Origin: Drosophila miranda
Taxonomy: Eukaryota; Arthropoda; Insecta; Diptera; Drosophilidae
Length of the DNA: 64,000 bases
Assembly (NCBI RefSeq): GCF_003369915.1
Contig: NW_022881625.1
Coordinates: 1,302,001-1,366,000 of the forward strand
Direction: 5' to 3'
In this document: positions 10,001 to 22,054 of the stretch, piece after piece
How positions within the stretch are numbered: the first letter of the stretch is position 1
Layout: each line of letters opens with the position of its first letter
Program-made: the position numbers and the translations under genes
The notes under the pieces: model-generated
The model's database searches: none
What the model saw: only the letters and a program-made list of their open reading frames with translations
What the model was told of the DNA's origin: nothing

Positions 10001-12236
10001 CCGGCTTGGGGGCTATCTCCAACTCGAACTGGTCGAGTGCCTGTCCATCGGATCTCGCTTTAATGGCTCTAATAAATTGAACTGAATAGCCCAGTTCGGC
10101 CATCTGATTTGTTATTAGTTGGGTGCTTGTGGAGTGGTGGAGATCTCGCACGACGATCCGTAGCCCACGGTCACTCTTGTGCTAGTGTGTGTAGTGGCCA
10201 GTCATCGCCTCGTTGCCGCCGCCATCGGCGGATCGCCATGATGGCATCCCTGGTAGCCATGTCGCGGGCCTGGATACGGACACCATTGCGGCTGATGAGC
10301 TTGGTGTGATAGCTACTGTTGCCCACCCTCGGGTCATTCTGTAGCTTGTCCAGAATGGGCATAATGTCGGGGACAGCTGGCAGAATGATGGGGGGGGGGG
10401 GGGGGGGGGGAATAATTGTCGTTGGTTGGTGCTGTCGCTGCAGCATCCGAATTTGTCTGGCATTGGGCATACTCAGGGAGGGCAGCTGGAGCAGCCCAAC
10501 GCCGCCGCCGCTGCTGCTGCTGTGGGTTCCTGTGCCACAACTACTAGTTGCATTTGCAGGTGAGTGAGGTAGAGCTAGTGGAGCATTGGCAGTGGCAGGG
10601 CAGGGGCAGGGGCGGGGGCGGTGGCGGGGGCGGGGGCAGGGGCATTTTGTGTAATTGTCCGCTGATGTTGTTGCTGGTTTGATTGTTGGTGATGATGGGG
10701 ATGGTTTTGAATTTGGGGGATATGGGATTTGCTTGCCTGTTGGTTGGTACTTTCCCGGAGTCGTCGTTTGGCCGATGCATGATTGGCATCCAAATTGTCG
10801 TCGTCATCATCGTCATCAAACTCAACAACCATAACATCACTGTCATCATCGTCATCATCATCAACCTCGGCGCGGACGCGCTTCAGTGGCGAACGGGCCG
10901 CTGCAGCAGAGGTGGATGGGATATCATCGGTATTGGCTGTGTTTGTTGCCGTTGGCTGATGTTGTTGTTGTTGATGTGTTTGCTGCTGCTGCTGTTGTTC
11001 CTCTGGCGGCGGTGGTGGGGGGGGTCCGCCTGTTAACATTGCTGTTAGCAGGCATCGTCGTCTGGCTGCCGACGTAATTGTAGTTGTCGTTTTTGTGTTT
11101 GATGTCGCTGTTTGTGTGCTGATGTATGTCATCATTGTATTTGTGGTTGTGGTTGTGGTATTGGCTGTGTGCATTGCATTTGGAGCCGCTGCTGTGGCCG
11201 ATCGAGCGGGGTTTGTGCCATGGCTGCGGTTCGAGTTCGAACTCTCTCCCGAACGGGCACTCGAACACGAATCTTTTGTTGGCTGCTGTTCGTGCAGAGG
11301 CTGCTCGAGTGCCCTCTCGTACTGTCGCTGGTACGAGGTCGTTACCCGCTCTCTTTGCGCCTTCTCTCGCTCCTTGCTGTTTCCGGCTCTCTCCACACCA
11401 TGCATCGGCATACGGTGCATCGATACGTGTCTGTGTGTGTTGGAGTGTGGGAAGCGGAATTATTGGCGCGCTTGGTACCGCTTGGCTTGGCTTGGCTTGA
11501 CATTGCGGTGCTTTGGCTGACGCCGCTGCCGCTGCCGACGCCGCCAATGCCTCAAGCCGGCGACTACCGCTGCTGCTGCTGATGGTCTGCTGCTGTTGCT
11601 GCTGCTGCTAACGTTCCTGGGTATGGACCGCCTCCACCCAGTCGCCGATCTGGAACTGCTCCTGGCTGGTGAGATTGGGAATGGCCGCCCAGCTGTTGGG
11701 GCAGGGCAGGTCGGGGTCGGGGATGGGGCTTGTGGCCGGAGTGGCCGTGATGGTGGTGTCGGCATGGTATGTGGTCCTCACATACCCGGTAATGGTGGCT
11801 GGAGCCGGTCCAGGAATTGGAGGAAGTGCCTCCAACCAGGTGGCGGAGTCGGTGGATTGGCGTCTCAGTATCGCTGCGTTTGCCACGGTGCCGGTGGCTG
11901 CGCTGTCTGCGCTGTCGGAGCTTGCAGTGGAAATGGCTGATTTGGGGCGATCCCTGGCTGTGACGCCGTGTGGTCCTCTTCGTCGTCCTCTTCTGGCAGT
12001 GGATCCGCGTGGCATAGCTGCGCTGGATTGGCTTTGGTTGGATTTGGTAATAAATTTTTTTTTTCGACCGACGCGAGTGGAGTTTTTGTCAAGACAAATT
12101 ATTCACACAGTTTTTTATTGGATTTTTTTTCAATATATACCCGCTTTGGGTTGAGGGCTCTCAGTGCTCCAACAGGGGAGGGGCTGAGAGGCTGGGGTGT
12201 GAGCCGCCAGCAACCAAGCGCGTTGCTTTATTAATA
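7016..12236 (-). mobile_element. Telomeric-type gag-only retrotransposon unit U3
   Basis: Full-length unit of 5221 bp including a 17-nt tail, in line with U2 and sharing its 380-bp deletion near the end of gag. The 3' UTR differs by a longer GT microsatellite (about 7420-7470) and a C homopolymer of about 30 nt on the sense strand (7903-7933). The shared deletion and the shared Tyr in knuckle 1 make U2 and U3 one subfamily, distinct from U5-U7. Confidence 0.8.
8904..12015 (-). pseudogene. Broken gag of U3
   Basis: Same layout as U2 gag but with several lesions. A Gln codon near residue 136 is TAG (11610-11608), ending the N-terminal frame. Small indels near 10600 and 10225 shift frame in the Ala-Pro tract and just before the amber region. 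The Arg codon after the zinc-knuckle block is TGA at 9701-9699. The amber codon of U2 is also present. The poly-Pro homopolymer is 21 nt. Knuckle 1 carries Tyr in place of His, as in U2. It is probably not translatable as one protein. Confidence 0.8.
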
Positions 12237-14191
12237 TTTTTTTTTCTTTTTTTCGGCAGTATATGTCTTGAATTAATTTATGTACATTTTTGTGTTTGTT
12301 TTACAATACAACTTTAAATGACACTCAAACACACACTAGTACATTTGATGGCACAATAAACTTTACAAACAGATAATACTGCAGCAACGAAACACTTGTA
12401 ACCTCGAAATAGGCCATCGTGGTGGCTTTCATCCGGCTTGGGGGCTATCTCCAACTCGAACTGGTCGAGTGGCTGTCCATCGGATCTCGCTTTAATGGCT
12501 CTAATAAATTTAACTGAATAGCCCAGTTCGGCCATCTGATTTGTTATTAGTTGGGTGCTTGTGGAGTGGTGGAGATCTCGCACGACGATCCGTAGCCCAC
12601 GGTCACTCTTGTGCTAGTGTGTGTAGTGGCCAGTCATCGCCTCGTTGCCGCCGCCATCGCCCAGGATTGCCATGATGGCATCCCTGGTAGCCATGTCGCG
12701 GGCCTGGATACGGACACCATTGCGGCTGATGAGCTTGGTGTGATAGCTACTGTTGCCCACCCTCGGGTCATTCTGCAGCTTGTCCAGAATGGGCATAATG
12801 TCGGGGACAGCTGGCAGAATGATGGGGGGGGGGGGGGGGGGGAATAATTGTCGTTGGTTGGTGCTGTCGCTGCAGCATCCGAATTTGTCTGGCATTGGGC
12901 ATACTCAGGGAGGGCAGCTGGAGCAGCCCAACGCCGCCGCCGCCGCCGCTGCTGCTGCTGTGGGTTCCTGTGCCGCAACTACTAGTTGCATTTGCAGGTG
13001 ATTTTGTGTTATTGTCCGCTGATGTTGTTGCTGGTTTGATTGTTGGTGATGATGGGGATGGTTTTGAATTTGGGGGATATGGGATTTGCTTGCCTGTTGG
13101 TTGGTACTTTCCCGGAGTCGTCGTTTGGCCGATGCATGATTGGCATCCAAATTGTCGTCGTCATCGTCGTCATCAAACTCAACAACCATGACATCACTGT
13201 CATCATCATCGTCATCATCATCAACCACGGCGCGGACGCGCTTCAGTGGCGAACGGGCCGCTGCAGCAGAGGTGGATGGGATATCATCGGTATTGGCTGT
13301 GTTTGTTGCCGTTGGCTGATGTTGTTGTTTTTGATGTTGATGTGTTTGCTGCTGCTGATGTTCCTCCGGCGGTGGTGGTGGGGGGGGGGGGGGGGGGTCG
13401 TCTGGCTGCCGACGTAATTGTAGTTGTCGTTTTTGTGTTTGATGTCGCTGTTTGTGTGCTGATGTATGTCATGATTGTATTTGTGGTTGTGGTTGTGGTA
13501 TTGGCTGTGTGCATTGCATTTGGAACCGCTGCTGTGGCCGATCGAGCGGGGTTTGTGCCATGGCTGCGGTTCGAGTTCGAACTCTCTCCCGAACGGGCAC
13601 TCGAACGACGACGGAAGACGACGGAAAAACAGGTAATAAAAGAGATACTACACTGGAACAAAGACGAGACAAAACAGGTACAATTGATTTACGTTTACAA
13701 TATTACAATAAACATAACAATTTAAAATAATGTCTATATCTTTTTCTATAATTACAGGGAAGACAAGAAACAGCGGAGCATCGGCCGGCATAGCAAAACA
13801 CAATGCTTGTAAAGACATTGCGTTGCATACCGGCCGACCCCGTCGTCCCCCCTGGTCGTCGAAATTGGCGTCATCTGAAGTCGTCAGAAGTAGGTGCAAT
13901 TAGCCCCTCGTCGTCGTTGTGGCTGTGGCTGCCCTCTTGGAGAACCAGTGGCACTGGTCCGGCCACCAGCTGGGAGCCAGGAGTAGACGGCACACATATT
14001 ACTGTGGCGACACGGGTCCGGCCGCCAAAGTGAAATGGATGTGAGTGTGTGTGTGCGTCGGCAATTGTGGCCCTAATGTAGAGCGAGTGGCACTGGTCCG
14101 GCCACCAACTAAGGACGATGGCGGACACGACACACATAACTCGAACGGCACAGGTCCGGCCGCCCAAGTGTAATGGGTGTTTGTGTGTGTG
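12237..14191 (-). mobile_element. Rearranged telomeric unit U4 (mosaic of three segments)
   Basis: All segments are on minus but out of normal order. 12237-12414 is the extreme 3' end of a unit. 12415-13604 is the middle of gag (zinc-knuckle side to the Glu/Arg-rich part). 13605-14191 is 3' UTR sequence again. The joints have only short homology (for example CGAAC|GACGACGG near 13604), pointing to illegitimate end joining rather than retrotransposition. The right end is cut by the LTR element. Confidence 0.75.
12415..13604 (-). pseudogene. Internal gag fragment in U4
   Basis: Contains the Gag core (12583-12415), the conserved amber codon near 12614, the poly-Pro tract (19 nt here, out of frame with U2), the poly-Asp tract and the Gln/Asn-rich part. 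No start codon, zinc knuckles or C-terminus remain. A second homopolymer G run (13380-13397) replaces part of the poly-Pro/Gln junction. Confidence 0.75.
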
Positions 14192-16544
14192 TGTAACGTG
14201 CAACGAGTCCTGTTCGAAAACGGGCGTTACGATTTGAGAGAGCTGGGCACGCTAATAATCATCCGGCTCTAGCTCGTCGGCTTTGGGGGTGGAGTTGTTG
14301 CTCCCTCAGATCAACCCAGACTCGAGGCTTCAATTACCAATAATATTGCCAGAATTTAGCGTGCTGCGACTTGTGCTAGAACGGTAGATTTGACGAGAAG
14401 AAGATACGAAGCTAAAGAGGATAGAGAACAGGAAGAGAGAGGGAAGCGAAAGGAAAGAAGGATAAAGAGGAAAGGGAAGTGAGAACCAAGGAAAACGGAG
14501 AGACATCGGTGTATATGTCCGCAGATGTTATGCGGAGTCTGAACCCACCCTGCCTTTGGTCATCCTCACGGAATAGCCGTTCTTCTATGACCCCTTTTGA
14601 CCTTTTACGAAAACGCGCGAGCTAGCATTGAGTCCATTTTGTTCTTTTATCTAAACTTCAACATTATTTCCTCAACACAAAAATTAAATCCGATATGGCA
14701 ACATAGTAAATGATCTTAATAACTACTAAAAATAGGTAATTCGTAATGGTTGGGTATATAAAGATATTTGATAATGTATTGAGTATATATATAATAAGAC
14801 TGTAATTCGAGTTAAATTCTAATTATATTCATAAATTTCGCTTTTCGCATAACATGGGAAAATCATTGAATACTTTAAGTTCGTTACTTTCGCTTTTCGC
14901 ACAAATGTGGAAAAATCATTAAATCTTTTAACTTCGGAATGAGTCGAAAATCAAAGAGGCGGTCTGGCTGACAAAACGTGATCTCCTATGCGGAGTTCAG
15001 TCGATGACTGGATGCAGATGGCATCTCTAATTAGCCAACGATCAGATAGCTCAAGGCAAAGCCTCAATAGGCAGGGGCCAGAGGTTTCAAATTCGCAAGG
15101 TTGGGCAAGGATCAGTTGGTTTTCAAAACTACGTACATTTCAACTTTTGGAAGGTATGCTTACTCACTCACTGGTCAATTTCCAACGACGAAAGATCGAT
15201 CTTCCGGCGTAGGCTGAAAACAAGCGTTAATTCGGAAAGGTGGTTTACAGTACGAAGACTCTATCTCTTGCTACAACTCAGAATTCCCAACTTCGACCTA
15301 CTCCTTGTATGTGGAGCCACAGAACTTCTGGGGTAATTTTCTCCCTGACAATTCAATCCGAACTTAACTGACAACAATAGCTTGTGAATATTTGTAAAGA
15401 TTGCTTAAGCATGATATGAGTTTAACGAATGTGTAACGAAAATGAATTAAACTAGCGATGTCTTAACAATACTTATAACTGCAAATTCTGAACACATTTC
15501 CCGAACTCCCAGGGGGAACTTGAACGTTAATGAGGTTGGCTGATAATTATTCTTCATGAATATACAAATTTTGTGAGATTTTTATACTTTAAACATTAGG
15601 ATGGTAATAGACGAGGCTAGCCTCCGCTGAACCCTATGATTTGGTGAACTGTGCTCCCTGAAGCTGCTGGAAGAGGAATCCTGGACAGAGTCGGGGCGAA
15701 GAGGACAGCCGAAGGCGGAGAATTCTGCCTCTGTTTGGCCGACGATTGGGCAACCGAGAAAACGAAGGCCGCAGGTGGCTTTAGCATTGCAGCATCCCTG
15801 ATTTGCTCCTGCTTCATCTTCACACGCCTTGGCGCGCGCTGCTGTTTAACCCTGTCTAGGGTGCTCCTCGCAGGCGAAGGGTCCCAAGCGGGAAGGCGTT
15901 TTCTTATTCCAGCCCCCGGCTGACTGCGCTCTGCGGCTTACTTAGCCGGCGACTGGACGATGGGGTGCGTTTAAATAGCGTGGGTCGCTGCCCCACGCAA
16001 TAAGCGAAAGACCGTCCGGTCTTTGAAGCTGTGGCGTCTTTCCTCCGAGCAGGATCTGTCGCCCCGTCACTCCACTTGTACGAGCAAGGGAATCAGCGGT
16101 TGCGTGAGCTGCAGAAAATCAGATGAAAACCTGTTCTGTGGATTTTTCCAATCGCACTCACCCAAAATATCGCGATCAACCGAAAGGTATGTCTTTTCCG
16201 TACCGTGTCGAGTTTTTTCACAATGGAATTTTCCTATGATGGCACTTCTTACAAAAGATTCGTTTGCGCGCACACCCGTTCTCGACGAGATCTTTAACCG
16301 GAAAAGGAATTTGACATGGCCTGTCATAAGTCCAAAGCATCTCTGCGCGTTAACAGGTCAAAGTAACCCTGCGCCTGTTAACAGGTCAAAGTAACCCTGT
16401 GCCTGTCAAAGGGTGGCAGCATGCATCCCTGGCCCCGAGATCGATATCATGGTCTTGACTTTCAATTTTTCTTTCAAATCTTAGCCGATTAATCCTTCCC
16501 GCCAAACCTATCGACTTCTTCTACGTCGCTTCAGGCCCGCTACA
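14192..16544 (-). repeat. 3' LTR of the Ty3/Gypsy element (2353 bp)
   Basis: Begins TGTAGCGGGC and ends CGTTACA on the element strand, the usual TG...CA. Near its element-5' end (16340-16410) a ~28-bp motif gtcaaagtaaccctg(c/t)gcctgt is repeated. At 14838-14930 the phrase cgcttttcgca...atcattaa occurs twice. No protein is encoded; short open frames are shadows. Confidence 0.9.
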
Positions 16545-16556
16545 AAGCCCCCCACC
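16545..16556 (-). other. Polypurine tract
   Basis: Element strand GGTGGGGGGCTT immediately precedes the 3' LTR. This is the expected plus-strand primer position. Confidence 0.75.
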
Positions 16557-16611
16557 AGATCAGACTAGGGGTGGTTACATCTCCTAGGCTGATACCGCAT
16601 GAAGCGACTTA

Positions 16612-18698
16612 TCATTGTCGTATGTCCTTTGCGTGGTAGTTCCCCAAAGATCGTCCTTGCAAGTCTTCCAATTCATAATACGCACCGCCAAGCTTTCTTC
16701 GAACTCGAGCCTTCACAAACGCTTGTCCGAATTTGGCACTGTACGCTGTTTGGAAGCAGCTTTGCTTGAAGTTCCTCCGGAACACTTCCTGACCTACGGT
16801 GAAATCTACTTGTCTTGAGCGCAGGTTGTATCGCTTCTCGTTTTGATCGTGCATCTTCTGCATTTGTACACAGGCGCCCTTGCGTATGATTTCAAGCGAG
16901 TCGGGTCTGTTGAATACCAAGGATCGATCGTCTAGTAATTTCCTGAGTAGCGAATATGTCGACCCGGCGGTGACCATATGCTGGCCAAACACCATGTAGA
17001 ACGGGACAGTCCCTATACTAGCATGAGACGCGGATCTAAACGCACATGAAATGCGACTTAGGTGCTCGTCCCAATCCTTCTGATCGGTTCGTAGGTACGC
17101 CCTGATCCCGCTAATCACTGACCGGTTCACACGCTCAGAGGCGTTCGCTTGCGGTGAATGCACGGCCGTTAAAGTGTGTGTTATTTCAAACCGACTTAAA
17201 AGCTTTCGAAACGTTTCGGATCGGAGCTGGGATCCATTATCAGATACGATTGTTTCGGGAACACCAAACGTCATGAATAATTCAGTTTCGAGATACTTAA
17301 CCACCACGTCAGCGCTTATTTTCTTGACGGGCTTCAGGAAGATGTATTTCGAGAAGTGGTCAAGTAAATCAACGAACAGTCTTTGAAAGAACCGCTGACT
17401 CTCCGGCGCTTTCCCTAACGGAGGTCGAAGAACATAATTCGGGGCTTTGGTCGTCTTACACACGAGACAAGCATTGATGTGTGCTTTTACGTCGGATACT
17501 AGACCAGGCCAGAAATAATGTCGCCTTATGCGTTCAATAGTCTTGTGGATTCCTCCGTGGGACGCAAACGAATTGTCGTGAGCGCGCGCAAGCACGTCGG
17601 GAACCATTATCTTTGGTATCCACAGCTTCCAAGCGTACTCGTCGTGAACTTGTTCTCCGGTCAGATGTTCAGCGCGACGGTACACAAATCCCTTATCCGT
17701 TTTTAAGTCAGGCAGCTGGTCCTGGTTAGCCTGGACCTTCTGTACTAAATCCGTATATTCGGACGATAAGAAGTGTTTAGAAGATAAATCGACCAACGAC
17801 CCATCAGGTGAATCCAAAGCTGCTACTTCAGCTTCGTTGACCCGGGACAAAAAATCGGGTACTACGTTCTGCGCACCTTTACGATGTTCGATCTTGAATC
17901 GATACCTCTGCAGAGCAATGGCCCAACGAGCTAACCGGGAACTTAGATCTGTGTTGGACATAAGCCATTTTAACGAGGCGTGATCGGTTATGATCGTGAA
18001 CTCATGACCTTCCACGTATGCTCTGAAGTTCTTCAAAGATACTATTGCCGCCAAGCATTCCTGCTCCGTCACAGTGTAATTACGTTGCGCTCTGTTCAAC
18101 TTCTTTGAAACGAAGGCAATAGGGCATTCGTCTCCCTCTTTTGACAACTGTACTAATACTCCTCCCACTCCTGTTTTGCTGGCGTCGCAATGAATGTAGA
18201 AAGGTTTTGTAAGATCTGGACTTCTCAGTACCGGGGCTTCACAGAGACATTGCTTCAAGGCGTCAAAAGCTTTTACCGCTTCATCCGTCAAAGTGAATTT
18301 CCGTTTGGTGGTCATGACGTCCGTTAATGGAGCAGAGAGCGAAGCGAAATTTGGTACGAATTTACGATACCATCCACATAAACCCATAAAACTTCTCAGT
18401 CCCTTTAGAGTTTTGGGTAAGGGATAACTGGTGATCGCCTTGATCTTCTCGGGATCTGTCCGGATACCCCATCTCCTATGACATGACCTAGGTAACGCAC
18501 TCGTCGCATGCAGAAATGACTTTTAGCAGTATTGATCGTCAATCCTGCTTGTTTCAGATGCTAGATATCTCTGACAAAACCTCTAGGTGCTTTTCAAAAT
18601 TCGAGAAACAACTAATAAATCGTCTAAATAAACGAATACTTCGTTCCGCAACCGGGCTGAACTACTTTATCCATTAAGCGAGACATGGTGCTGGTGCA
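16612..18698 (-). pseudogene. Pol C-terminal part: RT end, RNase H, integrase (damaged)
   Basis: Continues pol after the frame break at 18699. In 18698-18388 RT sequence including the catalytic YLDD box is readable but spread over frames by several small indels. From 18387 a 591-codon frame is open. It holds the RT thumb, RNase H (IHCDASKTGVGGVL, later ITDHASLKWL), then integrase: HHCC zinc domain, a D,D-35-E core around VSDNGSQLRS, and a C-terminal domain. The core has an in-frame gap: the usual ~20 residues between the first Asp strand and LDHFSKY are missing, so the enzyme is probably dead. The reading frame stops only 68 bp before the LTR, leaving no room for env. Confidence 0.85.
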
Positions 18699-20885
18699 TT
18701 ACACAATCCAAACGGCATTACCTGAATTGGTACAGAGGCCTACCGGAACCGTAAACGCGGTCTTATCACGAGACTTGAGCTGTAACGGTACTTGCCAGTA
18801 GGCGTCCTTCAAATCGAGACTCGTGATGTATTCTGGCTTCGGCAGTCGGCTAAGAATGCCACTAATCTGAGGCAAAGGATAAGCGTCCTTTTCTGTGAAA
18901 CCGTTTACCTTTCGACAATCTAAGCAGATCCGAACCTTTCCGGGCTTAGTAACCATTACTATCGGTGAGGACCACGGACTGTCCGATTCCTCAATCACAC
19001 CTAACTGTAACATCCGGTCTATTTCGGTATACATGGCCTTTTCAACGGCTGGCGAAACAGGAAAATGCCTTTGTTTTACTGGCTTGGCATTTCCTACGTC
19101 GATCACGTGTGTGATTAAGTTCGTTTTACCTAAGCCATTTACAGCGAACGAGGGATAAGCGTCTATGACCTTGGACAGTTGGTCCTTTTGGGTTCTGGTT
19201 AACGAATGTTGTTCCTCACTATCCTTCGTTGGCGGAGCCTCTATTTCTGATACCCGCAACCTACTAGGCAGTAAATCGTATAAATTCCAGAAATCAATTC
19301 CGAGATATAGGTCATGTTTCAATGAAGGAATCAAATAAATCTCTAGTGACTTTTTATCACCTCCGTATTCGATGTCTATCCTCATTTTCCCTGCTATCCG
19401 TTGTGCTCTTCCATCAGCGGTTTTAGCCTTTTCCGTGATTCTCTTGTAAGGTACGTTTCCGCACATCACTTCGCTCGCTAAGTTACCTCCTATACAGCTG
19501 ATGGACGCTCCTGAATCCAGCAAACCGTATACTGTGCGGTCTAACAGTTGAATCGGTAAAAACGGACGAGGATCTCTAGCCATTTCAGAGAGAGCGCTTA
19601 GATACGCCACACCTGATTTACTCTTCTTTACTTCTTGCCAGAATCGAATCATTCGCTTCTTTCCCCGAGATTTATTCTTCCCTACGGTCTCTGGTAATTC
19701 ACAGCCAGTTAAAATTTTTTTTGATCCGAGTTTGCAATCCAACGCTAAATCATTGTTGCTTTTTTGAAAGTCCGGTGTAATCAGTGATGTCACTGTTGTT
19801 GGCTCCGAAGTTAATCGGTGTTTGTGCATTGATGGCGAAGCACACTCGAAGTCTTCAGTTTGTACTGCGACTTCGGCGTGCTGGACTAGGAGTTTTTTGT
19901 ACACTTTTCGCAAACTTGGTTTATAAGTGTTCGCGGCTCCACAGCCGTAACAAAAAACTTTTCGTTCTGAAACGCAATCTTGATATCTGTGACCGGTCTG
20001 ATGACAGTTCCAGCAGATTAACGAGATGGCTTCTACCGCCAACTCCCTCTCGGTGTCTGAGTCTTCTCGTAGCTCCCGATCTAGCAGTAGTTCTGATACT
20101 TCACGTCGAAATGGAACAGCTTTGGTATACCCATTCGTACTTTTGACGTCTTCTAAAAACATCTCCCGACTGCGGCACACTTCCCTGAGCTCCTGTACAC
20201 TTTTTAAATCGATATTCAACAGCTCATGGCGAATTTCCGGACGCAGGTTGTTCTTTAATACACGGACCAACTTCCGAATGGTCCAGGGTACTTCCAACTG
20301 ATCGGTCAAGTTAGAGATGCTATCGTAAAAACTATCGAAAGTCTCGCTTGCCCTTTGCTTTCGGTTTCGGATCAGCTCTTCGATGTCGACGTCATCTTTT
20401 TCTTGGCGAAACTGAAGTCGTAAGGCAGCACATAAAGTATTCCATTGAACTTCAACTACGGCCTTGTGATGTCGCCAGTAGAACTCGTTAGCTTTGCCTT
20501 CAAACAAAACACTCACATTCCGGCAAAGCACGGAAAAATTTCCTTCCAAAGTTTGATGGGTCAATGCCTCTACTCTATATATGAAGTTATCTATCGATAC
20601 TCCGACTCCCGAGAACTTAATTTTCCAGCCATTAAGTATATGGACTACTTTGTCCGGTCTCTGGGATAAATCAGAAAAACCGCTTCTCAATAGTGACGGA
20701 TGAGCTATGCTTTGGGGTTCTAGTCTATGGTCAGGACTAGTTCCCTCACCATAGTTGGTTGCTTGCAACTGCTCGGACAACGGCGTTGAAGAACGGTCTA
20801 AAGCTGCGGTGACAGTGGACTGACTTGAGGTTCGGGTTAACTGTTGCATTGAATCAACTACCGAGCTTTGAATCAGTTCTGCCAT
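18699..20885 (-). CDS. Gag-protease-RT polyprotein, truncated by frameshift
   Basis: 728 codons from ATG at 20885. Residues ~75-245 are a Ty3-type capsid. Zinc knuckle CWNCHQTGHRYQDC lies at 291-304, with a second, incomplete CxxC box at 312-315. The protease active site LLDSGAS is at ~455-461. RT begins at ~610 with the SSPIVMVTKPGKVRICLDCR and ITSLDLKDAYWQVP blocks. The frame leaves the RT consensus at about 18735 and stops at 18699, so RT is cut before YLDD. Start choice: the ATG overlaps the last 13 nt of the upstream ORF in the -1 frame, so expression could be by reinitiation or -1 frameshifting. Gag and Pol are in one frame, with no gag stop. Confidence 0.85.
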   Translation of the reverse strand: MAELIQSSVVDSMQQLTRTSSQSTVTAALDRSSTPLSEQLQATNYGEGTSPDHRLEPQSIAHPSLLRSGFSDLSQRPDKVVHILNGWKIKFSGVGVSIDNFIYRVEALTHQTLEGNFSVLCRNVSVLFEGKANEFYWRHHKAVVEVQWNTLCAALRLQFRQEKDDVDIEELIRNRKQRASETFDSFYDSISNLTDQLEVPWTIRKLVRVLKNNLRPEIRHELLNIDLKSVQELREVCRSREMFLEDVKSTNGYTKAVPFRREVSELLLDRELREDSDTERELAVEAISLICWNCHQTGHRYQDCVSERKVFCYGCGAANTYKPSLRKVYKKLLVQHAEVAVQTEDFECASPSMHKHRLTSEPTTVTSLITPDFQKSNNDLALDCKLGSKKILTGCELPETVGKNKSRGKKRMIRFWQEVKKSKSGVAYLSALSEMARDPRPFLPIQLLDRTVYGLLDSGASISCIGGNLASEVMCGNVPYKRITEKAKTADGRAQRIAGKMRIDIEYGGDKKSLEIYLIPSLKHDLYLGIDFWNLYDLLPSRLRVSEIEAPPTKDSEEQHSLTRTQKDQLSKVIDAYPSFAVNGLGKTNLITHVIDVGNAKPVKQRHFPVSPAVEKAMYTEIDRMLQLGVIEESDSPWSSPIVMVTKPGKVRICLDCRKVNGFTEKDAYPLPQISGILSRLPKPEYITSLDLKDAYWQVPLQLKSRDKTAFTVPVGLCTNSGNAVWIV

Positions 20886-21295
20886 TGTTTGCTTAGTGAA
20901 GTGAGCAATCTCTGTTCCATTGCCACCAGATCTATATTTTTAGAAGAACTCGCTTCTTCTCCCCCTTTGGCACGTTCCTTAGACTGAGCGCGAGTATTTT
21001 GCGCTACTACCTTCGGCACCGCCCCGCTTACAGTTCTACACCTGCCTTTACATACCGGGCAAACATTGCTAGTCTTTAAATGGGTGGTCATACAGGGAAG
21101 ATGGAACACGTGCTCGCAAACCGATCTGAATACCTCATCCGTGGTCAGTATGGCTTTCTGGCACAGCGCGCACAGCGGGCTGACGCCTTCACCTGCCCCT
21201 TGGGCTTCCTTTCCGGGAGATCTGTCCAAACCCATGGCCAGAAATACTATACTCAAAGTCGTGCCTATAATTCTTCCTAACTTTGTTGTATTCAC
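20873..21295 (-). CDS. RING-H2 finger protein, first ORF of the LTR element
   Basis: 140 codons. The finger has Cys42-x2-Cys45, Cys60-x-His62-x2-His65-x2-Cys68, Cys79-x2-Cys82, an exact C3H2C3 RING-H2 spacing. The N-terminus is mildly hydrophobic (residues 10-21), then Gly-rich. The C-terminus is basic and Ser-rich with a short possible helix. RING-H2 domains usually act as E3 ubiquitin ligases by binding an E2. Here the ORF is the first one of a retrotransposon, overlapping gag by 13 nt, so it may be a Gag leader domain rather than a separate ligase. It looks intact. I do not recall this domain as a standard part of Ty3/Gypsy Gag. A PHD or another treble-clef finger is less likely given the spacing. 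Confidence 0.7.
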   Translation of the reverse strand: MNTTKLGRIIGTTLSIVFLAMGLDRSPGKEAQGAGEGVSPLCALCQKAILTTDEVFRSVCEHVFHLPCMTTHLKTSNVCPVCKGRCRTVSGAVPKVVAQNTRAQSKERAKGGEEASSSKNIDLVAMEQRLLTSLSKQWQN

Positions 21296-22054
21296 CTACA
21301 ATTCCGATAATAACTTTAATACCAATGATGAACTCAATTGACTAACTTGAACTCACTTGAACTAACTTTAACTAACTTGGACTAGCTTGAACTCAATGCA
21401 GCTACGCAGCGAATCGTAAGGTCCTAATCATACAACCGATATCTCCCTCACCACGGAAAAAGATTAGAGTTACTACTCTCAAGTAAATCGCTTGGTCGTG
21501 GGCAGTCAGGAATCTCCAGACTTATTCCTCAAAACGAACGATGTTCCCGTCAGCAGCTCACACCGCAGCGGACAGACAACTGTTCAACAACGGTTTGTCG
21601 GTTTTCCAGCTTTCGATGGCTACCTCTAATGCTTCTTCAGAAAAATCAACCGAAGATTTTCTCCAGCGACCGTGGATAAAGAGACTCTCGAAAGCTGTCT
21701 ATTTATTTTCCGACGCGGCAGCGTAAAAGAACCAATCTAACATTGAACACCAATAAGCCAATGACGCGGCACTCTCTACAGGGTCAGGTGGTCAACCGGA
21801 GTCGATCTCGTCCTGCAATTCCTCTGCTTAAAGTGGCCTAACGTCGCTTGCATATTTGGAAAAATCGTCACCGAACCAGTAATCCGCGGTCAGAAGGGAA
21901 TACGGGTATTCTCTCTATCTGTCTTCCAAGCGGACTCTAACACGGCAATAACTCCTCCGGAAAATAAAAGCGGAAAATTTAGAAAAGGGAAAAATGAAAG
22001 AATCTATATAATCATCCAGGAGTCCCCGTGGAATATTTCGAAGTACCCACTGGT

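Noticed and set aside
14192..16611. Possible env gene between integrase and the end of the LTR element
   Set aside because: The integrase frame stops 68 bp before the LTR, and the LTR itself encodes no long frame, so there is no room for env.
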